Below are positions 34,962-43,641 of a stretch of 64,000 bases of DNA, piece after piece. Below the pieces are notes generated by a model, which had not been told where the DNA came from, made no database searches, and saw only the letters and a program-made list of their open reading frames with translations. The position numbers and the translations under genes are program-made. Position 1 is the first letter of the stretch. Each line of letters opens with the position of its first letter. The stretch comes from Neobacillus sp. Marseille-Q6967. GTDB taxonomy: Bacteria > Bacillota > Bacilli > Bacillales > Cytobacillaceae. The stretch covers positions 1,527,881 through 1,591,880 of the forward strand of contig NZ_OX267715.1 in assembly GCF_946151075.1 (NCBI RefSeq), given 5' to 3'.

Positions 34962-35419
34962 ACATTTTCTACTTTCTGATTAAATTCATGATTCTCTTTC
35001 ACTTCAAACAACCATCCTTCTTTGTTGTCTATGTTTTCAAATCCAAACCAAACGTTCTCTGGAATGGAAATCAAATCCCATTGGTCAAGCTCTAATTCAC
35101 CATCAATCACATTAAATTCTTTTCCCCAATAAACACGCCATTTACCTGTTATGGAAAATAAAGCAGTTACGTAATCATGTTTTTTAAGAGCCATCTTCGC
35201 ATTTGGTATTAAACAATGCTTGGAAAGTTGAAAATCATGGGGATCTTTAATAAACCCTTCAGCACTCGGGTGCTTGCCTGTTGTATCGCCTATATAAGTA
35301 AAGGATTGAACCGGTTCGTCATTCTGTGATCTTAATTGGTTTTGACGAATGATCCAATTATTCTCCATTTCTTCCACACTTCTTTTTGGGTAACCTTTAG
35401 TCGGTAACAATACTTCCAT
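34958..35419 (-). CDS. cupin-like protein 1
   Basis: 153 residues. A cupin beta-barrel is suggested by HDYVTALFSITGKWRVYWG and QWDLISIPENVWFGFENID. The second cupin in the operon has the same frame of phrases (TGKWRFYFG, PGDYISLPAGLWRGFEN), so the two are paralogues. The first metal-binding motif is degraded here: KKHDYV keeps one His. The ATG has AGGGAG upstream. It may be a partner or a non-metal isomerase. Confidence 0.7.
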   Translation of the reverse strand: MEVLLPTKGYPKRSVEEMENNWIIRQNQLRSQNDEPVQSFTYIGDTTGKHPSAEGFIKDPHDFQLSKHCLIPNAKMALKKHDYVTALFSITGKWRVYWGKEFNVIDGELELDQWDLISIPENVWFGFENIDNKEGWLFEVKENHEFNQKVENV

Positions 35420-35444
35420 TTTTCTCCCTCTTTTCTTTTTATTT

Positions 35445-36050
35445 TTATGCCATCATTTCAATAACTTTTGTGTATAAATTTCTTTCCATTTCCTCAAAAT
35501 TATCTGGCTTGATTAAACGACCTTTATCGTCCGACTCAATCCCGGCTTTTTTAGCCTCTTCGATAATATCACGAGGCCAATAAGGATCTTTTGCTTCAAA
35601 AACCGTATGGTCCTCTGTAACAGCGAAAATCCATCCTTCCTTTTCAGTAAGGTTTTCAAATCCACGCCAAAGCCCTGCAGGTAAACTGATATAATCGCCT
35701 GGTTCAATTATAGATTCACCCTCAATTTCATCAGGGCTATTTCCAAAATAAAAACGCCATTTGCCCGTTAATGGCATAAAGGATTCGATATAGTCATGTG
35801 TATGGTAGGCCGGTCCGCAGAATTGCGGCGCTTTCACAATTCCAATTTGAAATTTATGTGGCTGGGTTAAGAAGGGTTTAAAATCTAAATTTTCACTAGC
35901 AGTAGCCCCAATCACCGAATAATTAACTCGATAGTGGCGATCCAAAATGCTATCAATATACATGAAAGGAACACCCTCTGTTTCTTTTAGATCTTTATAT
36001 CTAACTACCCGTTTTAACATCTCTTCCTTTGTTATTTTCTTCTCACTCAT
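35445..36050 (-). CDS. cupin-like protein 2
   Basis: 201 residues. The cupin motif 1 is intact: AYHTHDYIESFMPLTGKWRF supplies His-x-His and Glu for a metal. Motif 2 is PGDYISLPAGLWRGFEN. AAAGGAG precedes the ATG. It sits 26 bases upstream of the shorter cupin. A metal-dependent isomerase, lyase or dioxygenase acting on the pathway substrate is possible. Sequence alone does not pick one. Confidence 0.75.
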   Translation of the reverse strand: MSEKKITKEEMLKRVVRYKDLKETEGVPFMYIDSILDRHYRVNYSVIGATASENLDFKPFLTQPHKFQIGIVKAPQFCGPAYHTHDYIESFMPLTGKWRFYFGNSPDEIEGESIIEPGDYISLPAGLWRGFENLTEKEGWIFAVTEDHTVFEAKDPYWPRDIIEEAKKAGIESDDKGRLIKPDNFEEMERNLYTKVIEMMA

Positions 36051-36079
36051 ACTTAATTCTCCTTTTCTCTAATTTTTAC

Positions 36080-37102
36080 TTATCTAGAAGCAGGGCCCGT
36101 TGTTTTTCGAATGATGAGTTCAGGCGCTAATTCTATTTGTATGGACTTCTCTATTATTTCTTTTCCTTCTATTAATAACAGTAAATTTTCTAATGCTAGT
36201 GAAGCCATCGTGACAATATTTTGAGAGACGGTTGTAAGATTAATTAAATGGTTAGCAGAAAAATGTATATTATCATAGCCAATGACAGACAAGTCTTCCG
36301 GCATTTTTAACCCCTGCTTAGCAGCTGCATCCATAATGGCTAACGCTATTTGATCGGAACCAGCAAAAATAGCTGTTGGTCGATTATGTGTAAAGAGAAG
36401 CGTAATGACAAAGGTCAGGATCTCTTGAAATGATAATTCTCCTTTATAAACTAAACTATCATTATAGGGAATACCATATGCTTTTAATGCGTTAACATAC
36501 CCAATATGACGATGATTGAGATTCAAAAATCGATCAGGTCCCGATACAAAGGCAATTCTTTTGTGCCCAAGCTGGATGAGATGCTCTGTCGCTAAATAAG
36601 CACCTTTTTCATTATTTAGTACGACATAATTAGCATGTTCATGATCATCCACCGGGCTATTATATAAAATAATAGGAAAACCAGATTCGTATAGTTCTTT
36701 TATTTTTTTATTTGAGCGATTAATGGACCCAATGATAATCCCATCCACTCTTTTTCCTATAAGAGTTTGAATGGCTTGGTCCAAATTATCATTTTGATAG
36801 TCGGTATAACTGATGATCACATCATAATTTTGGTCATTGGCTCTCTTCATAATGATGTTTGACGTCTCAGCATAAAATGGATTCGTTATATCCCCAATGA
36901 TTAAGCCGATCGTCCGGGTTTTTCTTTCAGCTAAACTTCTGGCAATTTCATCCCGGGTAAAATTTAGCTCCTTAATCGCAGATAAAACTTTTTTTCTTGT
37001 CTCTTCCTTTATATGCGGATAATTATTTAATACCCGCGAAACAGTTGATTGCGACACTCCTGCTTTTTTTGCAACATCATAAGCATTAATACTATGTTTC
37101 AT
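36080..37102 (-). CDS. LacI family transcriptional regulator
   Basis: 340 residues from the ATG at 37102, which has GTGAGG six bases upstream. The helix-turn-helix is YDVAKKAGVSQSTVSRVLNN, followed by the hinge and a periplasmic-binding-like effector domain (TIGLIIGDITNPFYAETSN through DLSVIGYDN). The gene lies inside the catabolic operon. A copy of the TGAATCCGCATTCA palindrome (one mismatch) lies just upstream at 37135-37148, and four more precede the ABC transporter genes, so it very likely represses the whole locus and itself until an inducer binds. Confidence 0.88.
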   Translation of the reverse strand: MKHSINAYDVAKKAGVSQSTVSRVLNNYPHIKEETRKKVLSAIKELNFTRDEIARSLAERKTRTIGLIIGDITNPFYAETSNIIMKRANDQNYDVIISYTDYQNDNLDQAIQTLIGKRVDGIIIGSINRSNKKIKELYESGFPIILYNSPVDDHEHANYVVLNNEKGAYLATEHLIQLGHKRIAFVSGPDRFLNLNHRHIGYVNALKAYGIPYNDSLVYKGELSFQEILTFVITLLFTHNRPTAIFAGSDQIALAIMDAAAKQGLKMPEDLSVIGYDNIHFSANHLINLTTVSQNIVTMASLALENLLLLIEGKEIIEKSIQIELAPELIIRKTTGPASR

Positions 37103-37134
37103 ATCAATCCTCACATTAATCATGACCCCCCTTT

Positions 37135-37148
37135 TGGATCCGCATTCA
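37135..37148. promoter_or_regulatory. probable LacI operator at its own gene
   Basis: TGGATCCGCATTCA, 13 of 14 bases identical to the operators at 43.3-43.5 kb. It lies between the dehydrogenase stop and the regulator start. Confidence 0.7.
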
Positions 37149-37188
37149 TTACTTTACTGGATTAGAACATGGTGAAGTTACATAGTAG

Positions 37189-38475
37189 TTACAAATTATT
37201 ATTTAGCAGTGTTACTCCATGATTCGTTAAACGAATGGCGGCTGATAAACGGTGACCCTCCAGCCCCTCGATATCAGACTGTTTAGCTGCATGAGATGCA
37301 AGGTATTGGACACCTTCTCCTGTAATCTGTTGATGAGTCATTACCTTGACATAGCTGCCAACCCAAAGTCCCCCAGTATAGCGTGCTGCTTTATTCGTTG
37401 GTAACGTATGATTGGTTCCAGAAACCTTATCTGAAAAGACAACCGAGCTGTCAGAATCAATGAAAAGTGAGCCATAATTATGAAGGCGTTCCATTACAAG
37501 TCTACTATCTTTTAGATGTAAATGGAGATGCTCTATCGCATAATCATTACAAATATCGATCCCTTCTTGTAAGGATTCCGCATATATGACCTCTCCAAAG
37601 TTTGCCCATGAATCATGTGCTGGGGAGGTAGGTGAAAACTCAACTAGTAATTGATCAATCTCAATCATGGTTCGATTTGCAAGATCACGAGAGGTTGTGA
37701 CAATAATGGCTCTCGCAAATGGGTCATGTTCTGCTTGCGCCAAAAGGTCAGCCGCGCATTTTTTTGGATCAGCTGAATCATCTGCAAAAACCATAACTTC
37801 ACTTGGGCCTGCAATAAGGTCAATCCCTACTTTTCCAAAAACTTGCCGCTTAGCCTCAGCAACAAAGCGATTTCCTGGACCCGCTATGATATCTACTTCA
37901 GGTACAGATTCAGTCCCATAGGCCATGGCTGCGATGGCTTGTGCTCCACCAATCGCATAAATGTCGGTCGCACCTGATTTCACCAGTCCATAAAGGACGG
38001 CAGGATGAATCCCTCCTTGATAATTAGCTGGACTACAGGCAACGATTTGTTTTGCACCCGCTACTTTTGCAGGTGCGACAACCATTGGCCCAGATGACAA
38101 GAGTGGAAATCTTCCCCCTGGTACATAGGCTCCCACTTTCTCAATTGGAATAATTCGATGCCCCATTTGAATCCCAGGACCGAACTCTCCTTCAAGCGGT
38201 AAAAGACAATTAAGCTGTGATTGAGAAAAGGAAGAAATTCTTTCCACCACTCGGTCAATTAATTCTTTTACATCACTTGACAGGGTTTTCAAACACTTTT
38301 CAATTTCCTCATCACTAACTCTTAAAGGCCGGTCTGATTGACTAAAACGTTTTTCAAACTCTTTTACCCCAGCATCTCCATTTGATCTCACCGTTGAAAT
38401 AATCTCTTTTACGGTTTGCTCCACATCAGTAGAAAAAGACTGTTCATATGATTGTGCTTGTTTCAGGTATTCCAA
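37189..38475 (-). CDS. HpsN/HisD-type zinc-dependent dehydrogenase
   Basis: 428 residues of the histidinol dehydrogenase fold: AYVPGGRFPLLSSGPM, GGAQAIAAMAYGTESVPEVD, DLIAGPSEVMVFADD, and zinc ligands in DLLAQAEHDPFA (Gln, His) and GLEGHRLSAAIRL. There is no histidine biosynthesis gene nearby. The segment GTNHTLPTNKAARYTGGLWV is typical of HpsN-like enzymes that oxidise 2,3-dihydroxypropanesulfonate rather than histidinol. It probably oxidises a primary alcohol to an acid in two NAD-dependent steps. TTG start, GGGAGG seven bases upstream. Confidence 0.83.
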   Translation of the reverse strand: MEYLKQAQSYEQSFSTDVEQTVKEIISTVRSNGDAGVKEFEKRFSQSDRPLRVSDEEIEKCLKTLSSDVKELIDRVVERISSFSQSQLNCLLPLEGEFGPGIQMGHRIIPIEKVGAYVPGGRFPLLSSGPMVVAPAKVAGAKQIVACSPANYQGGIHPAVLYGLVKSGATDIYAIGGAQAIAAMAYGTESVPEVDIIAGPGNRFVAEAKRQVFGKVGIDLIAGPSEVMVFADDSADPKKCAADLLAQAEHDPFARAIIVTTSRDLANRTMIEIDQLLVEFSPTSPAHDSWANFGEVIYAESLQEGIDICNDYAIEHLHLHLKDSRLVMERLHNYGSLFIDSDSSVVFSDKVSGTNHTLPTNKAARYTGGLWVGSYVKVMTHQQITGEGVQYLASHAAKQSDIEGLEGHRLSAAIRLTNHGVTLLNNNL

Positions 38476-38526
38476 AATGATTACCTCCCTTATTCCTATT
38501 AGATTACAAATCTCTATTTCGTACTT

Positions 38527-39750
38527 TTAAGAAACTCCGGTAAAATTACCATCCTCTGCTTGAGAACTTTCTGACCCTTGCTTTTCTTCAGTATCTGGTA
38601 AGTATATTTGTCGTAAAACTTCCATGCCATCAAATAACATCCATTCCTCGGAGATCTTTGCATTTCTAATTTTAAAGTGATTCACTCCAAAGATATCAAT
38701 TGGTTTGCCACTTGGTGCTCCAAAATACCCTGTTCCCTCATGGATACCTTGTAATCTCCAGCGAACAGCAACATCCCAATCCAGATCCGACTCTCTTCTA
38801 TTACAAGTAATTCGTTCTAAGACTAGCTTTGCGTTAGGAACAGATGCAAATAAGCTTAGGAACATACCCTGAATTTCATTAACGCCTACTAAATCTCGGT
38901 TACAAACGTAATGTACAACAGCTTTTTCTTCATAGAATTTCTTAACAAAATTAATGGAACGTCTCTCCCAAACCTTGTTGAAAAGCTCAAGCATAAAATC
39001 GCCAATTTCAAATTCATTTGAAGCAGGAATGAAAAGTTTTGGCGGAAGTCCTGTCTCTGCTGTTTCAGGGAGTCCAAAACTCATAGTAGGAGCTAACTTT
39101 TGAGTACCAATTGCTACCTTCTTTGCCACCTCAACAGGGTCAAAGCCTAATTGCTGAACGAGATGGTAGGTATCCATTACCAGCCATTCTTCATAAATTT
39201 TATTGGAATGGATAAGGCAGTCGGCAGTTGTTCTAAACATGACTTTTTTGCCAGTTGCAGGACCATAATAGCTATCACCTGTATTAGTGGCAACAGACCT
39301 TCCACGATGGGAGGTAAAAAATCCATCCTCATCATTCCCTGACCAAACAACACTCCAGCCTAACCCCTTACGGTCAGGAAAAGCATGTAAAGTCTGCAGG
39401 GTTCCGGAGATTACTTCATTAATTCCATGGCTGTTAACGAGTCCTTTATGAATACTAACGCCTGTACTGTAGGTATCATAAATTAAGCCGATGTCTTTTT
39501 CCTTCCAAATTTGACGAGTAATTTTAACAATATAATCGACAATATTGTTATACTCTTCATTAAATCCCCTCATGCTTTGTTTTTTCTGTTCACCTTTATT
39601 CATATTGATATAATCATAGTCATCCTTCGCATCAATAGGATTCACTTCGCTGGAGTCAGCATAAAAAATTAGATTTCCCCGGTTTCGTGGTAAGCTTTTT
39701 AATTCACTTTTAAATACACTAGATTCTTGTTTTGTTAAAGTCTTTTCCAT
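38527..39750 (-). CDS. tandem SnoaL/NTF2-like domain protein
   Basis: 407 residues from the ATG at 39750; AAAGG lies eight bases before it and only one base before the ATG at 39762. Two NTF2-like cone domains follow an N-terminal ~60-residue extension. The first (~75-215) has QIWKEKDIGLIYDTYSTGV and KIYEEWLVMDTYHLVQQLGF; the second (~250-390) has FNKVWERRSINFVKKFYEEK and KISEEWMLFDGMEVLRQI. SnoaL-type folds are isomerases, cyclases or hydratases. I infer a substrate-processing role from its place between transporter and dehydrogenase. Confidence 0.75.
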   Translation of the reverse strand: MEKTLTKQESSVFKSELKSLPRNRGNLIFYADSSEVNPIDAKDDYDYINMNKGEQKKQSMRGFNEEYNNIVDYIVKITRQIWKEKDIGLIYDTYSTGVSIHKGLVNSHGINEVISGTLQTLHAFPDRKGLGWSVVWSGNDEDGFFTSHRGRSVATNTGDSYYGPATGKKVMFRTTADCLIHSNKIYEEWLVMDTYHLVQQLGFDPVEVAKKVAIGTQKLAPTMSFGLPETAETGLPPKLFIPASNEFEIGDFMLELFNKVWERRSINFVKKFYEEKAVVHYVCNRDLVGVNEIQGMFLSLFASVPNAKLVLERITCNRRESDLDWDVAVRWRLQGIHEGTGYFGAPSGKPIDIFGVNHFKIRNAKISEEWMLFDGMEVLRQIYLPDTEEKQGSESSQAEDGNFTGVS

Positions 39751-39801
39751 TTGTTGAACCATCCTTTTATAAAAAATGTGATTATATCTAGTAGACTACC
39801 A

Positions 39802-40698
39802 TTATTTTACTCCACCAGAAGTCATACCTAAGATAAACTGTTTTCTAACGATCAGCATAAAAATAATCGTTGGTAACACAAAGATAATTCCTGCAGCCGC
39901 CATTTGATTCCATAAAACACCTTTTTCACCAGTAAAGAAAGAAAGAGCCACAGGTAAGGTTACAGCATTTTGATTGGTCAGGATTAAAGCAAACATAAAT
40001 TCATTCCAAGTGATAACAAAGCAAAAGACTGTAGCAGTAATAATTCCCGGTTTGGCAAGAGGTAATAACACGTGCCAAATTACTTGAAGTCTATTAGCAC
40101 CGTCAATGGTCGCTGCCTCTTCCATATCCTGAGGAATTCGATCAATAAATCCTTTAATCAGCCAAATCGCATATGGGATGGTGTGACCAAGGTTTACTAT
40201 GATAAGGGCGAGCGTGGTATCTAACAAGCCCCAATTCCTGAACATAACGAAATACGGAATGACGTTAACAATTAAAGGTATAAATTGTGTTGCTAATATC
40301 AAAAACATAATCAGTTGTTTACCAGGTATTTTAAAACGGGAAAGACTGTAGGATGCAAGAATACTCACTGGCATCGTAATCAGCAATGTGATAAACACAA
40401 CTAAGATGCTGTTTGAGTAGTATTTTCCTAGATTAAAAGATGAACTAAAGACCGTTTTAAAATTGTCTAATGTAGCTTGAAAGAAAATACTTGTTGTATA
40501 AACCTCCTGCTCCGGTTTGAAAGCAGTGAGAACAATCCAAAAGATTGGAAGGAAAAGAAAAAGAACCACGAGGACAACACCAAAATTTTCAAAGGCTGAG
40601 ATGACTGAAAACTTTTTGTTTTTTTTGTTTACTGCCAAAGGTTCATTTACTATAGTTGATTTCTGTTCTTTTTTGCTAATATCTAATGCGCTACTCAT
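39802..40698 (-). CDS. ABC transporter permease (MalG-type, CUT1)
   Basis: About 298 residues with six membrane helices; the N-terminal ~30 residues are polar. The EAA loop that contacts the ATPase is EEAATIDGANRLQVIWHVLL. ATG at 40698 overlaps the stop of the first permease by one base; a TTG three codons upstream is a possible alternative start. It imports sugars or sugar-like compounds with its partner permease and the binding lipoprotein. Confidence 0.88.
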   Translation of the reverse strand: MSSALDISKKEQKSTIVNEPLAVNKKNKKFSVISAFENFGVVLVVLFLFLPIFWIVLTAFKPEQEVYTTSIFFQATLDNFKTVFSSSFNLGKYYSNSILVVFITLLITMPVSILASYSLSRFKIPGKQLIMFLILATQFIPLIVNVIPYFVMFRNWGLLDTTLALIIVNLGHTIPYAIWLIKGFIDRIPQDMEEAATIDGANRLQVIWHVLLPLAKPGIITATVFCFVITWNEFMFALILTNQNAVTLPVALSFFTGEKGVLWNQMAAAGIIFVLPTIIFMLIVRKQFILGMTSGGVK

Positions 40699-41576
40699 TA
40701 ATTCCAATCATCTCCTTTGACAAGCCTTCTCATATAAATGACGACAAATCCAATCGTGATCAGGGCCAAAATGTAGCCGAGCGCTGATGCATATCCCATG
40801 TCAAAGAAACGGAAGCCTGTTTTATAAATGAGGAAGTTTAACACTTCTGTAGAACTTCCCGGTCCACCATGGGTTAGGGTTACAACTGGATCAAAGGCCT
40901 TTAGTGAGAACATCGTCATTAAAATGGCAGCTATTAAAATAATCGGTCTTAGCATTGGCAAGGTAATATGTATGAGAGTTTGGAAGCGTGATGCCCCATC
41001 TATCTGAGCCGCTTCAAACACTTCTCTTGGCATACCCATTAGACCGCTGATAAACATAAGACTCATAAAAGGAAGCCAAATCCAAACAACTACTGAAACA
41101 AGAGCTGCCATTGCAGTCTGGGGCGTTCCCAGCCAGACGGTGTCCGCAAGAGCCGGAATGAAAAAATCAATAATTTTATCAAACAAACCATAATCGGAAT
41201 TTAACATAAAGCGCCAGGAATAGCCGACCAATGCAGCACTCATTGCAAATGGAATAATTAAGATCGCTCTAAGATACGAAAGGAAACGTTTTTCTTTACT
41301 TAAGAGGATCCCAACCCCAATTCCAAGCACAATGGTAATCAAAACGGTTAATCCTGAAAAAATCAGGGTAATCAATACACTATTCCAAAATAGAGAATCG
41401 GAAAAGGCACGGACATAATTATCAAATCCAACAAATGGACCCATTTCAGTTGAGACCTTTAAGTCCCAGTTATGGAGACTAATCCAAAACGATCTCATAA
41501 GAGGATATACGGTTGTGGCAAGTATAAGAATAAGAGCTGGAGCTAGTAACGTATATTTAAAAACGGTATTCTTCAA
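40698..41576 (-). CDS. ABC transporter permease (UgpA/MalF-type, CUT1)
   Basis: 292 residues with six membrane helices, EAA loop FEAAQIDGASRFQTLIHITL. TTG start with GGAGGG seven bases upstream. Together with the following permease it forms the membrane pore. The locus has no ATP-binding subunit, so it must share one, as MsmX does for several bacillar CUT1 importers. Confidence 0.88.
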   Translation of the reverse strand: MKNTVFKYTLLAPALILILATTVYPLMRSFWISLHNWDLKVSTEMGPFVGFDNYVRAFSDSLFWNSVLITLIFSGLTVLITIVLGIGVGILLSKEKRFLSYLRAILIIPFAMSAALVGYSWRFMLNSDYGLFDKIIDFFIPALADTVWLGTPQTAMAALVSVVVWIWLPFMSLMFISGLMGMPREVFEAAQIDGASRFQTLIHITLPMLRPIILIAAILMTMFSLKAFDPVVTLTHGGPGSSTEVLNFLIYKTGFRFFDMGYASALGYILALITIGFVVIYMRRLVKGDDWN

Positions 41577-41720
41577 TGAAAGTCCCTCCTAAGTTATGTA
41601 GTAGGGTTATAGGATACATGTGCCATTAACACCTAAGTTTAGCTGTTTACCCTTCAGAGGGGTAAAGGATTGAATTCCTATTCCCACTCTGAAGGGATAA
41701 CTTTTTGCCATTTCGTTTCA

Positions 41721-43082
41721 TTACTTCTTATAGTAACCAGCTTTATCCAACAGCTCTTCCACCTGCTCTGAAGCTTCTTTAAGATTGGACTCAACTGGTT
41801 CTCCAGTTGCTATCTTTGAAATTGCCGCACTGATAATATCTGCCACTTGAGGCCACTCTTTGATTTTTGGCAGTGCACGGGAATTTTCAAAATTATCAGC
41901 AGCTACATTATAGAAATTTTCACTTAATTCATTAACTTCTGGATTACGAAGGTTTTCTGTTTGAGTGATAACGGTTGATTGAAGTTCACCAGGAACTTCA
42001 TTCTTTAGGGTTTTCAAAACAATGTCTAATTCTTCTTCTGGTTCAGCAATCCATTTTAAAACTTCCCAAGCTGCATCTTTATTTTTAGATCCTTTCATCA
42101 TGGCTAAAGGGAAAGATGAAACATTCGCTGTGCTTCCCTTCCCTTCCCATCCAGGGACAGGTGAAAAGCCAACATTACCTGCAACTTCCGGAGCTGCACT
42201 ATCAGGGCTATTGAATTCAGAGAATACCCACCACCAGCCTAACCACATTGCCGCCTTACCTTGTTTAAAGAAAGTACGAGAATCTTGTTCGCCAAAGGTT
42301 ACCGAACCAGGAGGTGCTACTTTATCTTTTACAAGTAAATCAATATAACGCTGAGTAGCCGCAATGCCTTCTTTGGATGCAAATGTAGGTTTCATGTTTT
42401 TGTCAAAGATTTCTCCACCATTACTCCATAAATAAGCCGTCCACATGAAAAGATTTTGGCCATTATTTCCAGCACCGTAATATGGAACAATACCGGATAA
42501 TTCAGTGTTTTCGCTAATTTTTTTACTTACATCCTCTAACTCTTCCCAAGTTGTAGGCGGCTGGAGGTTCAATTTTTCAAAGACATCTTTGCGGTAAAAT
42601 AACATTTGAACATGGGCTCTCACTGGCAAACTCATGAGTTTACCGTCAAAAGTAGATAAATCAATGGCTGCATCTGGCCAACGCTTTAAATCAATATTGT
42701 CCTTTTTTGCATACTCATCAAGTGGTTCTAGAAACTGTGAAATGGAAGAACCCATAGAATCTAGATGAACCACTAGATCATATGCGCCACCATTGGCAAT
42801 TCCATCAGTTGTAATGTCTTCTAGAAGATTTTCATATGGGGTCTCGATAAACTCTACTTTGATACCAGTTTTTTCGGTAAAATCCTTTGATCTTTCTTTC
42901 CAAGCATTAAATTGCCCAACGCCGCCAGCTGAAAGCAGCACTTTTACTGTCTTCCCTTTTAAGGAATCACCACTCGATTCTTTCTCTCCACTAGTGGAAT
43001 TCGAGTTGCTACAGCCAGCAATCACAATGGATACCATTAGAAGAAAAATAGTAAAAAATCGAAAACCCTTTTTAAATCTCAT
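41721..43082 (-). CDS. ABC transporter substrate-binding lipoprotein (CUT1)
   Basis: 453 residues from the ATG at 43082 (GAGAGG nine bases before). Lipobox at about 16-25 (SIVIAGC), so it is anchored to the outer face of the membrane. The fold is the type of extracellular sugar-binding proteins: VKVLLSAGGVGQFNAWKERS, FDGKLMSLPVRAHVQMLFYR, FFKQGKAAMWLGWWWVFSEF. First gene of the leftward operon, about 145 bases after the operator cluster. Substrate is probably sugar-like or a glycerol-phosphate-like polyol. Confidence 0.88.
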   Translation of the reverse strand: MRFKKGFRFFTIFLLMVSIVIAGCSNSNSTSGEKESSGDSLKGKTVKVLLSAGGVGQFNAWKERSKDFTEKTGIKVEFIETPYENLLEDITTDGIANGGAYDLVVHLDSMGSSISQFLEPLDEYAKKDNIDLKRWPDAAIDLSTFDGKLMSLPVRAHVQMLFYRKDVFEKLNLQPPTTWEELEDVSKKISENTELSGIVPYYGAGNNGQNLFMWTAYLWSNGGEIFDKNMKPTFASKEGIAATQRYIDLLVKDKVAPPGSVTFGEQDSRTFFKQGKAAMWLGWWWVFSEFNSPDSAAPEVAGNVGFSPVPGWEGKGSTANVSSFPLAMMKGSKNKDAAWEVLKWIAEPEEELDIVLKTLKNEVPGELQSTVITQTENLRNPEVNELSENFYNVAADNFENSRALPKIKEWPQVADIISAAISKIATGEPVESNLKEASEQVEELLDKAGYYKK

Positions 43083-43302
43083 GTGCACATTCCTCTCTTA
43101 TTATATTAATTTGTAGAGCATTACTTCTTTTGTTAGCAGCATTGCAAATAGCATTGTGGCCATAGACAAAGGGATAACGAAACATCGCTGAAGACTGGAA
43201 AGTTAATATGTTAATTATAATTACATGTACTAAATGGAGATAATCTTTGAAGTTAAAATACACTGGAAGTTCGAAGGACGATTATGTAGTTTCTAAGTTG
43301 TA

Positions 43303-43318
43303 TTGAATCCGCATTCAA
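43303..43318. promoter_or_regulatory. LacI operator 1
   Basis: TTGAATCCGCATTCAA, a near-perfect palindrome with a CG centre, as expected for a LacI dimer. Confidence 0.75.
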
Positions 43319-43342
43319 GATAAGGTAAAAAATTATTTTGAA

Positions 43343-43356
43343 TGAATCCGCATTCA
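43343..43356. promoter_or_regulatory. LacI operator 2
   Basis: TGAATCCGCATTCA, identical to operator 1 in the 14-bp core, centred about 39 bases further. Confidence 0.75.
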
Positions 43357-43430
43357 AAATAGAGAAAAGTTATAGGATTCAGTTGTTATTTGTGTTTACT
43401 TTAAGCAATAATTCTAAGGTGGATATTGCC

Positions 43431-43444
43431 TGAATCCGCATTCA
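43431..43444. promoter_or_regulatory. LacI operator 3
   Basis: TGAATCCGCATTCA, exact repeat of the core. Confidence 0.75.
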
Positions 43445-43514
43445 CTAATATTAAAATTTTTTTCCTTACATATTTTCTTATCTTTCATAAAAAATGGACT
43501 TTGCTAGCTAGCAT

Positions 43515-43528
43515 TGAATACGCATTCC
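43515..43528. promoter_or_regulatory. LacI operator 4
   Basis: TGAATACGCATTCC, 12 of 14 bases of the core, probably a weaker site. Confidence 0.6.
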
Positions 43529-43641
43529 TTATAAACACTATATTAAACTTGGAAACTATATTGTGTCAATACTGAATTTTCTAAAAAGTTTAAATTTTAT
43601 ATTATTAAAACAATAATGTTCTTGTTTTATAAACCTTTTCT

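Larger units (their letters stand above)
43089..43641. promoter_or_regulatory. regulatory region of the catabolic operon
   Basis: A 550-bp AT-rich spacer between the amidase 3' end and the binding-protein gene. It carries four operator palindromes (listed separately). On the left strand TTGAAT within the operators can double as -35 boxes; TATAAT-like GTAATTATAATTAAC at 43210-43225 is another possible -10. I cannot choose the promoter. Confidence 0.5.

Noticed and set aside
37189..38475. Histidinol dehydrogenase for histidine biosynthesis
   Set aside because: No other his genes are adjacent, and the C-terminal AARYTGGLWV motif points to the HpsN-like branch.
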